Assembly: GCA_030824575.1 (NCBI GenBank)
Contig: JAVBXL010000223.1
Location: 62,001-126,000, forward strand
Length of the DNA: 64,000 nucleotides
Reading direction: 5' to 3'
Source of the DNA: a bacterium
GTDB taxonomy: Bacteria > Pseudomonadota > Alphaproteobacteria > Sphingomonadales > Sphingomonadaceae
Part shown: one piece after another, positions 34,073 through 40,932 of the stretch
Layout: the number at the start of each line of letters is the position of its first letter
Position numbering within the stretch: the stretch's first letter is position 1
The notes under the pieces: model-generated
The model's database searches: none
Seen by the model: the letters and a program-made list of their open reading frames with translations, nothing else
Told to the model about the DNA's origin: nothing
Translations under genes and position numbers: made by a program

Positions 34073-34624
34073 ATGGAAAGCCGCACCTCGCCGCTTTACC
34101 GCCCTTTTTTCGCGCTGAAGCCGCCGCCGGTCGTCGCGCGGCAGATCGATCATTTCGCCGCGACCCTGGCGCCGGGCGCGGACCGTATCCTGCCCGAACA
34201 TCAGCATGTCACGCTCGGCATCACGACCGACTGGCCGGACTATCCCTATGAACTGATCAAGGCGCTACGCCGGGCGGCAGCGGGGATCACGGCGGAGCCG
34301 TTCGACCTGATGTTGGACGGCGTGCATGTTGGCGGCCAGTCGGCCGCCTTGCGGCCGTCGCGCAGCATTGCCGGGTTGAAGACAGTGCAGCAGCAGGTCG
34401 CCGCTGCGATGGCGCGGGCCGGGGCGACGCCGCGTCCGGGCTGACGCTTCAGTCCGCACCAGACATTGTTCTACAGCGACGCGCGGCCCAGCCAGCAGCG
34501 CATCGAAGGGTTTGGCTGGCATGTGGACGAGGTGGTGTTGGTGTGCAGCCATGTCGGCCGCACCCGGCATGAGATTATGGGAAGTTGGCCGCTCAAGGGC
34601 GAAGCGCAATATCGGCTGTTTTGA
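34073..34624 (+). pseudogene. 2'-5' RNA ligase/LigT-like gene interrupted by an in-frame TGA
   Basis: The frame codes for a 2H-phosphoesterase-like protein of 183 codons. The first HxT motif is in HQHVTLGI. TGA at 34442-34444 stops it after ARAGATPRPG, but the same frame continues without shift as RFSPHQTLFYSDARPSQQRIEGFGWHVDEVVLVCSHVGRTRHEIMGSWPLKGEAQYRLF. That part holds the second HxT motif (HQT). The stop falls where relatives usually have Trp (TGG to TGA). It may be a recent nonsense mutation, a sequencing error or a readthrough gene. Confidence 0.8.
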
Positions 34625-34667
34625 TGCGCCGGGAATGGGTAGTTTCCTGCCATTCCCAAAATCCAAA

Positions 34668-34767
34668 CATCCGTTCGCCCTGAGCCTGTCGAAGGACTTC
34701 ACTTCTTTTAAAATTCGAGGGATTTAAAGAAAAAACAGGGCTTCGACAGGCTCAGCCCGAACGGATG
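34668..34767. repeat. Sphingomonad palindromic repeat, copy 1
   Basis: A 27-bp arm beginning CATCCGTTCGCCCTGAGCC (34668-34694) is inverted at 34741-34767 with two mismatches. The 46-bp centre is AT-rich. The core word GTTCG...CTGAGCCTGTCGAAG recurs in two other intergenic spots here. Confidence 0.85.
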
Positions 34768-34802
34768 TTGGATGTCTGTAATGGTCGATCCCGGTCCATC
34801 CG

Positions 34803-35105
34803 CTAACGCTTGCGCACGAACTCCGCGCGCAGCACCAGGCCCTTGATCCCGTCATAGCGGCAGTCGATTTCCTGGGCGTCGCCGGTCAGGCGGATCGACT
34901 TGATGAGCGTGCCGCGTTTGAGCGTCTGGCCCGCGCCCTTGACGGTCAGATCCTTGATCAGCGTCACCTGGTCGCCATCGGCCAACAGGTTGCCCACCGA
35001 ATCGCGGACCTCGACGGCGTCAGTAGCGTCGCTTGCCACAGGGGCGTCCGCCGCGCTGATCCATTCGCCGCTGGCTTCGTCATAGACATAATCGTCGTCG
35101 GCCAT
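34803..35105 (-). CDS. phnA: PhnA (YjdM)-type protein
   Basis: A 100-residue protein. The C-terminal PhnA domain is VEVRDSVGNLLADGDQVTLIKDLTVKGAGQTLKRGTLIKSIRLTGDAQEIDCRYDGIKGLVLRAEFVRKR. The N-terminus DYVYDEASGEWI replaces the zinc-ribbon of the E. coli protein and has no Cys, so it probably lacks zinc. The name comes from phosphonate loci, but the function is unclear. ATG 35105 is chosen from the family N-terminus; ATG 35111 directly abuts the engB stop and is also possible. Confidence 0.87.
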   Translation of the reverse strand: MADDDYVYDEASGEWISAADAPVASDATDAVEVRDSVGNLLADGDQVTLIKDLTVKGAGQTLKRGTLIKSIRLTGDAQEIDCRYDGIKGLVLRAEFVRKR

Positions 35106-35111
35106 GGTCAT

Positions 35112-35756
35112 CTATCCCTGGGTTACGCTTTGCAGCACGGCGGCACGCAATTCGGGGATGCCCATGCCCTTTTCGCTCGACGTGACGATGATGTCGGGAT
35201 GGGCGGCGGGGCGTTTGCGGATCGCGTCGGCGGTGGCCTGGGTCACGGCGGCCAGGTCGCTCGCCTTGATCTTGTCCGCCTTGGTCAGGACAATGCGATA
35301 GCTGACCGCCGCCCCGTCCAGCATGTCGAGCATGTCATTATCCACATCCTTGACGCCGTGGCGGCTGTCGATCAGGACCAGCGCCCGTTTCAGCGAGGCG
35401 CGCCCGCGCAGATAGTCGTTCACCAGGAACTTCCATTTGCGCACGACATCCTTGGGTGCCTTGGCATAGCCATAGCCCGGCATATCGACCAGCCGGAACT
35501 GAAGCGGCACGCCCACGTCGAAGAAATTGAGTTCCTGCGTCCGCCCCGGTGTGTTGGACGTGCGGGCCAGGCCATTGCGGTTGGTCAGCGCATTAAGCAG
35601 CGAGGATTTGCCGACATTGGAGCGGCCCGCAAACGCCACTTCGTTGACATCCATGTCGGGCAGGAAGTCCAGCGTGGGCGCGGATTTGAGGAAGGCGATC
35701 GGCCCGCTGAAGAGCTTGCGCGCTTCCTCGATCAGGTCAGTATTTTCTTCTGTCAC
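35112..35756 (-). CDS. engB: Ribosome biogenesis GTP-binding protein EngB (YsxC/YihA)
   Basis: Essential TRAFAC GTPase of 214 aa involved in large-subunit assembly and division. The G motifs are visible: G1 [14 protein letters not shown]3 DMPGYG, G4 [24 protein letters not shown] is the G2 region. The start is GTG at 35756, with GGAGAAG upstream. It lies in the same direction as yidC, separated by a palindromic repeat. Confidence 0.95.
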   Translation of the reverse strand: MTEENTDLIEEARKLFSGPIAFLKSAPTLDFLPDMDVNEVAFAGRSNVGKSSLLNALTNRNGLARTSNTPGRTQELNFFDVGVPLQFRLVDMPGYGYAKAPKDVVRKWKFLVNDYLRGRASLKRALVLIDSRHGVKDVDNDMLDMLDGAAVSYRIVLTKADKIKASDLAAVTQATADAIRKRPAAHPDIIVTSSEKGMGIPELRAAVLQSVTQG

Positions 35757-35764
35757 GTTCTTCT

Positions 35765-35879
35765 CCGTTCGCCCTGAGTAACCGCTGAGCTTGTCGAAGC
35801 GGTGTATCGAAGGGCCGAAGGCGCGCGATGCTTCGATACGGGCCTTCGACTTCGCTCAGTCCCAACTCAGCACGAACGG
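35765..35879. repeat. Sphingomonad palindromic repeat, copy 2
   Basis: An imperfect inverted repeat fills the engB-yidC gap. The left side reads CCGTTCG..CTGAG...TGAGC..GTCGAAG..TATCGAAG, and the right side gives the same words on the opposite strand. It is longer and more diverged than copy 1, with an extra inner TATCGAAG pair. Confidence 0.75.
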
Positions 35880-35896
35880 GGACTTGGTAGGGTTAT

Positions 35897-37600
35897 TTAC
35901 TTCGTCGCCGTCGCCGTGCTTAGCACCGGATGGCGGCGATACAGCCACCATTGTTGCGCCATCGACAGGCAGTTGTTGGTGATCCAGTAGACCAGCAGGC
36001 CCGCCGCGAAGGGCGCCATGATGAACATCATCATCCACGGCATGATCGAGAAGATCTGCTGCTGCATCGGGTCCATCTGGGCGGGGTTCAGCTTGAACTG
36101 GAAATACATGCTGATGCCCAGCAGCAGCGCCAGCACGCCGATCGCCAGGAAGGACGGCGGGGTGAAGGGCAGCAGGCCGAACAGGTTGAAGATATGCAGC
36201 GGATCGGGCGCGGACAGATCCTTGATCCACAGCACGAACGGCTGATGGCGCATTTCGATCGTCAGCATCAGTACCTTGTAGAGCGCGAAGAAGATCGGAA
36301 TCTGGATGAAGATGGGTAGGCAGCCCGCCAGCGGGTTGACCTTTTCCGTCTTGTAAAGCGCCATCATCTCCTGCTGGAGACGGGGCTTGTCGTCCTTATA
36401 TTTCTCCTGCAGCGCCTTCATCTTGGGCTGCACGGCGCGCATCGCCGCCATGCTGGCGAACTGGCGCTGGGCGACCGGGAACATCAGGCCGCGCACCACG
36501 AAGGTCAGGCAGATGATGGCGAAGCCGAAATTGCCAAGTGTTTCGAACAGCCAGTGGAGCAGCGCGAAGATCGGCTGTTCGAACCAGTAGAACCAGCCCC
36601 AGTCAATCGCCCGGTCGAACAGCTTCACGCCGTCGCGCTCATAGGCCTGGAGCGTCTTGACTTCCTTGGCACCCACATAGAGGCGAATGGTCTGCGTCGC
36701 GGCCTTGCCGGGTGCCAGCATGGTTGACCCCAGCGCGGCGTCTGCCTGATATTGCGCACCGGTGCCTTTACGGAACTGGCCCGCGAAATCGGCGTCCGCG
36801 CCGGGGACGAGGGCGGAGAGCCAATATTTGTCGGTGAAGCCGATCCAGCCGCCCTTGGACTGGAAGCTCTGGGTCGATGGACCCTTGTCCAGATCCTTGT
36901 AGTTCACGTCATAATTGGCCGCGCCGTTGAACACGCCCATCGGGCCGACATGGATAGTCCAGGTGTCGGGGTCCTTGGGGATGCCGGTGCGGCTGATATA
37001 GCTGTAGGGCTTGACGCCGACGGCGCCCGCGCCGCTGTTCGACACTTTCTGCGCGGCGGAGATCATATAATTTTGATCGACGCTCAGGCGGATTTCGAAG
37101 GTCTGGCCAGCGCCATTGTTCCAGGTCAGCGTCACCGGGCTGGTCGGGGTCAGCGCGCTGCCCTGCGCGGTCCAGACCGTGTCCTTGTTGGGCGTCTTCA
37201 ACCCTTCGCCCTGCCAGCCGAAGCCAGCGAAATAGGCGTCCTGCGTGCCGCTGGGACTATACAGGCGGACGGCGGGCGAATCCTTGGCGATCGTCTCGCG
37301 ATAGGTCGGCAGCACGATATCGTCGATGCGCGCGCCGCGCAGATTGATCGATCCGGTCAGCTTGGGCGTGCGGATCGGCACGCGCGGGCTTTCCTTCAAT
37401 ACGATGGCGCGGTCGCGAATCGTGACGGGGCCGTCCGCCGTATCGGTGCCTGGGGCGGCGACCGGCGTGGTCTTGCCGCCTTCGATTCTGGTCGCGGGCG
37501 GATTGGCCGCCGGGAAAAAATAATGCGAGACATAGGGCCAGCCGAACAGGATCGCTGCGGTCAGCAGCACCGCCAGAATGATATTCTTCTTGTCGTCCAC
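35897..37600 (-). CDS. yidC: Membrane protein insertase YidC
   Basis: A 567-residue inner-membrane insertase/chaperone. The N-terminal helix (KKNIILAVLLTAAILFGWPYVSHYFF) is followed by the large periplasmic beta domain (about 60-340). The conserved five-helix core then includes the hydrophilic-groove region (FPVAQRQFASMAAMRAVQPKMKALQEKYKDDKPRLQQEMMALYKTEKVNPLAGCLP). It follows yidD by 30 bp in the rpmH-rnpA-yidD-yidC block. Confidence 0.97.
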   Translation of the reverse strand: MDDKKNIILAVLLTAAILFGWPYVSHYFFPAANPPATRIEGGKTTPVAAPGTDTADGPVTIRDRAIVLKESPRVPIRTPKLTGSINLRGARIDDIVLPTYRETIAKDSPAVRLYSPSGTQDAYFAGFGWQGEGLKTPNKDTVWTAQGSALTPTSPVTLTWNNGAGQTFEIRLSVDQNYMISAAQKVSNSGAGAVGVKPYSYISRTGIPKDPDTWTIHVGPMGVFNGAANYDVNYKDLDKGPSTQSFQSKGGWIGFTDKYWLSALVPGADADFAGQFRKGTGAQYQADAALGSTMLAPGKAATQTIRLYVGAKEVKTLQAYERDGVKLFDRAIDWGWFYWFEQPIFALLHWLFETLGNFGFAIICLTFVVRGLMFPVAQRQFASMAAMRAVQPKMKALQEKYKDDKPRLQQEMMALYKTEKVNPLAGCLPIFIQIPIFFALYKVLMLTIEMRHQPFVLWIKDLSAPDPLHIFNLFGLLPFTPPSFLAIGVLALLLGISMYFQFKLNPAQMDPMQQQIFSIMPWMMMFIMAPFAAGLLVYWITNNCLSMAQQWWLYRRHPVLSTATATK

Positions 37601-37630
37601 GTTGTTCGGCTCCGCCGTCTTATGTCTGTG

Positions 37631-37843
37631 TCAGGGGACCGGGTCGTAGCCCGACCCGCCCCATGGGTGGCATCGCATTAGCCGCTTGAACCCCAACCAG
37701 CTACCCTTGATCGCGCCATATTTGCCGATCGCCTGAATCGTATATTCGGAGCAGGACGGGGCGTAGCGGCAGGTGGGGGGCAGGATGCGCGAAGGGCCAA
37801 GTTGCCAGAAGCGCGCGAGCAGGATGAGCAGGCGGGCGATCAT
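37631..37843 (-). CDS. yidD: Membrane protein insertion efficiency factor YidD
   Basis: A 70-residue membrane-associated protein. RFWQLGPSRILPPTCRYAPSCSEYTIQAIGKYGAIKGSWLGFKRLMRCHPWGGSGYDPVP is the classical YidD signature with conserved Cys. Its ATG overlaps the rnpA stop (ATGA). Confidence 0.96.
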   Translation of the reverse strand: MIARLLILLARFWQLGPSRILPPTCRYAPSCSEYTIQAIGKYGAIKGSWLGFKRLMRCHPWGGSGYDPVP

Positions 37844-38253
37844 GGCTTTTCGCCGGTGCGCGCCGCTTGCGGGTCGCTCTTTTGGGCGGGCTTGCCCTTG
37901 CGAGGGCGGGGCGGGCCGCGCGGCGGATCGATCGGGCGCGTCATGATCTTGCCCAGCGCCTTGCCCAGTTCGGCGTGCAACAGCACAAAATCGCGTTCGA
38001 TCCCGCCTTCGCGGCCAATCAGCACATGATCCGCGCCGGCAATGCCATGGGCTGGCAGCAATGCGCGCGCTAGAACGCGAAAGCGGCGCTTCATCCGGTT
38101 ACGGATGACGGCGCCGCCAATCTTCTTCGTGACCGTGATGCCGATACGCATCGCCGGATCGCCGTCGCCGCGTTCGCGTACCAGCAGGACGAATCCCGGC
38201 ATGGGCGCGCGGCGTCCCCGATTCGCCGCCAGAAAATCCGCACGCCTGCGCAT
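37840..38253 (-). CDS. rnpA: Ribonuclease P protein component
   Basis: Basic protein cofactor of RNase P, 137 aa. The core MRRRADFLAANRGRRAPMPGFVLLV and the RNA-binding RNR motif GITVTKKIGGAVIRNRMKRRFR are clear. The open frame extends back to 38427, but that part overlaps rpmH in another frame and is not conserved. ATG 38253 is therefore used, although no strong SD is seen, and translation may be coupled to rpmH 32 bp upstream. The C-terminal tail is Pro/Lys-rich. Confidence 0.93.
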   Translation of the reverse strand: MRRRADFLAANRGRRAPMPGFVLLVRERGDGDPAMRIGITVTKKIGGAVIRNRMKRRFRVLARALLPAHGIAGADHVLIGREGGIERDFVLLHAELGKALGKIMTRPIDPPRGPPRPRKGKPAQKSDPQAARTGEKP

Positions 38254-38285
38254 AATGGCAGGCGCAGCGGACGGCGGCGCGTCGA

Positions 38286-38420
38286 TCAGGCGCTCAGGCT
38301 CTTGCGGCCACGCGAACGGCGTGCGCGAATCACATTGCGGCCGCCTGGGGTCGCCATGCGGGCGCGGAAACCGTGACGGCGCTTCCGAACCAGATTGCTC
38401 GGCTGAAAAGTGCGCTTCAT
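38286..38420 (-). CDS. rpmH: 50S ribosomal protein L34
   Basis: A 44-residue protein too short for the ORF track. The minus strand from ATG 38420 reads [20 protein letters not shown] and continues [24 protein letters not shown] before TGA, a textbook L34. It is the first gene of the rpmH-rnpA-yidD-yidC block. The longer rnpA frame in the track overlaps it out of frame. Confidence 0.97.
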   Translation of the reverse strand: MKRTFQPSNLVRKRRHGFRARMATPGGRNVIRARRSRGRKSLSA

Positions 38421-38556
38421 CGTTCATTCCTCAAAAAACAACTAGAGAATCGGGCGTGACAAAAAAGGGCCGCCAAAACAGCGGCCACCAGTCAGGGGGC
38501 GTCCGATAGGCAAAAGGGCGGGGGAAGTCAATGGCGGGTGGCCGCAATCTATAGGC

Positions 38557-38630
38557 CCGTTCGCTTCGAGCGAAGTCGAGAAGCGGCAAGCGCCATGCTG
38601 ATGTTTCTCGACTTCGCTGGAAACGAACGG
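38557..38630. repeat. Sphingomonad palindromic repeat, copy 3
   Basis: The left arm begins CCGTTCGCTTCGAGCGAAG (38557-38584) and is inverted at 38603-38630 with two or three mismatches. It sits between rpmH and the DsbA-like gene. It shares GTTCG and GTCGA words with copies 1 and 2 but belongs to a slightly different subtype (GCGAAGTCGAGAA). Confidence 0.8.
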
Positions 38631-38647
38631 ATGTCGCTTATATTGCC

Positions 38648-39415
38648 TTACTTCCCCCGCGTGGTCGCCACGGCCGCCTTGAGCGCGTCATAGCCGACCG
38701 CGCCGCCCAGCACCTGACCGCCGATGACGAAGGTCGGGGTGCCGCTGGCCTGCAATTTCTGGGCAAGAGCGATGTTGGACTGGATCTCGGCATCATATTT
38801 GGTCGATGCGATCGCCGAATCGGCTTCGGATTTGGTAATGCCCGCCTTGGCCGCTGCCGCGACGATCGTGTCGCGCGTGACCTTGCCCGCGCCATAAAGC
38901 GCCTTGTGGTAGGCCATATATTGGCCGCGCTCGGCCGCCAGCAGTGATACCTTGGCTGCGGCGCTGCTTTCGTCCGACAGGATGGGCAGTTCGCGATAGA
39001 CGACCTTCACCTTCGCGTCACCCGCGACCAGCTTGGCGAGGTCGGGCAGCGAAGCGCGGCAATAGCCGCAGGCATAGTCGAAAAATTCGACCACGGTGAC
39101 ATCGGCATTGGCCGCGCCTTCCCATGCCCCGGCATAGGGCGTTTCTAGCGCGCTCCGGCTGGCGTCGATGGTGCCCGACATGCGCTGCGCCTGTAATTTT
39201 TCGACGGCCTGCGGGATGATTTCGGGATGCTCCAGAATATAGTCGTGAACGATCTTTTCGATCGCCGCCTTATCGGTAGCATTGACGCTGGCGGGTGCCT
39301 GCACGGCGAGCGCGGTGCCGGCGGCAGCCGCGATGAGGGCGAAAGCGCCAAGGGTCATCTGGATCGTCCTGTTGGAAAGGGCCGCGCGAAAGCTCGGCCG
39401 GGTCTGGTCTGTCAT
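38648..39415 (-). CDS. DsbA-family thiol oxidoreductase
   Basis: A 255-residue periplasmic or membrane-anchored thioredoxin-fold protein. An N-terminal helix (QMTLGAFALIAAAAGTALAV) serves as anchor or signal. A short pre-domain precedes the fold (IEKIVHDYILEHPEIIPQAVEKLQ), and the active site is FFDYACGYCRASLPDL (CGYC). The cis-Pro is in SGTPTFVIGG. It could introduce or isomerise disulfides, including those suggested in ExbD or exported proteins here. It follows the M48 protease gene by 2 bp. Confidence 0.92.
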   Translation of the reverse strand: MTDQTRPSFRAALSNRTIQMTLGAFALIAAAAGTALAVQAPASVNATDKAAIEKIVHDYILEHPEIIPQAVEKLQAQRMSGTIDASRSALETPYAGAWEGAANADVTVVEFFDYACGYCRASLPDLAKLVAGDAKVKVVYRELPILSDESSAAAKVSLLAAERGQYMAYHKALYGAGKVTRDTIVAAAAKAGITKSEADSAIASTKYDAEIQSNIALAQKLQASGTPTFVIGGQVLGGAVGYDALKAAVATTRGK

Positions 39416-39417
39416 CT

Positions 39418-40767
39418 TTATCTTTTCTTCCGCTGCTGCTCGATCGCGGCGCGGGATGTCATCGCGATATCCTGCGCCCGCAGATAGTCAACCGTGCCGG
39501 GCTTCAACCCCTGCATCGCGCCGTCGGCGCTGCGCAGCGCCATGGGATGCTCGCCCATCATGGCGTAGCGTTCCGCCGTCGCCAGCGCGGCGCGGGGCGT
39601 GTCGCCGCGCCGTTCGTAGACGACGCCCAGTTGATACCAGGCGAAGGGATTTTCCCGGTCGCGTTGCACGGCCAGGCGCAGCACCTGCTCGGCCTCGGCA
39701 AAATTGGCCTCATCCTCGGTCGCGATCAGCGCGTGGGAGAGCAGGACGGCGATCAGCGGCTGGTTGGTGATCTTCACGGCTTCGCGCAAGGGCGCGACAG
39801 CGTCCTTGGGGCGGCCGCTTTCCAGCAGGATCTGGCCCTTCAACTCAAGAAAATAGGGGTCGTCCGGCGCAGCCGCGAGCAGGGCGTCGGCTTCCTCCAG
39901 CGCTTTTTGCGGATAGGCGCTTTTATGCCAGGCATAGGCGCGGGCATAATGGGCCGGCATCGACTGGTCGGTTTCGGGATATTTTTGCAAGGTCTGGGTG
40001 GGTTCGGACACAAAGCCGATCAGCTTGGCCTTGATCCGCTCGAACCGCGCCTCCAGCGCCGGATCGACCGGGCGCTCCCAGGCCGGATCGACCGTATAGA
40101 CTTCGCGCAACACGTTGATGCGCTCGCCCGACAGGGGATGGGTGCGCCCGTAACTATTGTCCTGCGGGATGGCGAGGCGATATTCCTGATTTTGCAGCTT
40201 CTTGAAAAATTCCAGGCTGCCCTTGCCGCTCAGGCCCGCCTTCGACAGATAGCGCGCGCCGGCGAGATCGGCCGAGCTTTCCTGCCCGCGCGAAAAAGCC
40301 AGGAATTTGGTCATCGCCGCCTGCTGGCCCAAGCCCATGATCCCCATGCCCGCTTCCGCGCCGCCCGCCGCGATCGCCGCCGCGCCCAGCACCAGGCTGA
40401 GCAGGGTGACGCTGGTGGCGTCCTTGATCCCCTCGCCCGAGCGGATGACATGGCCGCCCTCGATATGGCCCAGTTCGTGCGCCACCACGCCCTGCAACTG
40501 GTTCACATTGTCGGCCTGCGCGATCAGGCCGCTATGCACCCAGACATATTGGCCGCCGGCGACGAAGGCGTTGATCTCCGGGTCGTTGATGACCATGACC
40601 TGGACGTTTTTCGGCTCCATGCCGGCCGCCTTGACCAACTGGCCCGACATGTCGGCCATGAAGGCTTCGGTTTCGGCATCGCGCAATATCTGCTGCGCGA
40701 GCGCCGGGCGTGCCATGCAGGCGAGCGCGGCGATCGCCAGCGCGCAGATTTTGAGCCGCGGCCGCAT
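39418..40767 (-). CDS. M48 family metalloprotease with TPR repeats (BepA-like)
   Basis: A 449-residue periplasmic zinc protease. The signal peptide is ICALAIAALACMARPALAQQ. The zinc motif HELGH is in GVVAHELGHIEGGH, with the third ligand Glu in SRGQESSADLAGARY. The second half holds TPR-like repeats (about 270-430). BepA-type proteins act in outer-membrane protein quality control. Downstream dsbA is almost contiguous, so both may serve envelope protein folding. Confidence 0.92.
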   Translation of the reverse strand: MRPRLKICALAIAALACMARPALAQQILRDAETEAFMADMSGQLVKAAGMEPKNVQVMVINDPEINAFVAGGQYVWVHSGLIAQADNVNQLQGVVAHELGHIEGGHVIRSGEGIKDATSVTLLSLVLGAAAIAAGGAEAGMGIMGLGQQAAMTKFLAFSRGQESSADLAGARYLSKAGLSGKGSLEFFKKLQNQEYRLAIPQDNSYGRTHPLSGERINVLREVYTVDPAWERPVDPALEARFERIKAKLIGFVSEPTQTLQKYPETDQSMPAHYARAYAWHKSAYPQKALEEADALLAAAPDDPYFLELKGQILLESGRPKDAVAPLREAVKITNQPLIAVLLSHALIATEDEANFAEAEQVLRLAVQRDRENPFAWYQLGVVYERRGDTPRAALATAERYAMMGEHPMALRSADGAMQGLKPGTVDYLRAQDIAMTSRAAIEQQRKKR

Positions 40768-40862
40768 CAGGGGTACGTCTTAGGCAGGGAGAGGCAGACC
40801 GTCACGGCGGCGTCGTGCCAAGGCCGGGCTGAACCTGCCGTGAAGCGGTAAGGCGCAACGAA

Positions 40863-40907
40863 AAGCGCCGCTGCGCACCGGTCGGAACCGGATGGGCAGC
40901 GGCGCTT
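40863..40907 (-). terminator. Terminator of rne
   Basis: A perfect 12-bp stem (AAGCGCCGCTGC / GCAGCGGCGCTT) with an inner CCGGT/ACCGG dyad lies 26 bp past the rne stop. On the minus strand it ends CTTTTCGTT, a fair intrinsic terminator. Confidence 0.75.
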
Positions 40908-40932
40908 GTTCATAACAGCCTGACGTCCGGCC

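Noticed and set aside
38254-38427. N-terminal extension of rnpA in the track
   Set aside because: This part overlaps rpmH out of frame, and RnpA similarity starts only at MRRRADFLAANRG.
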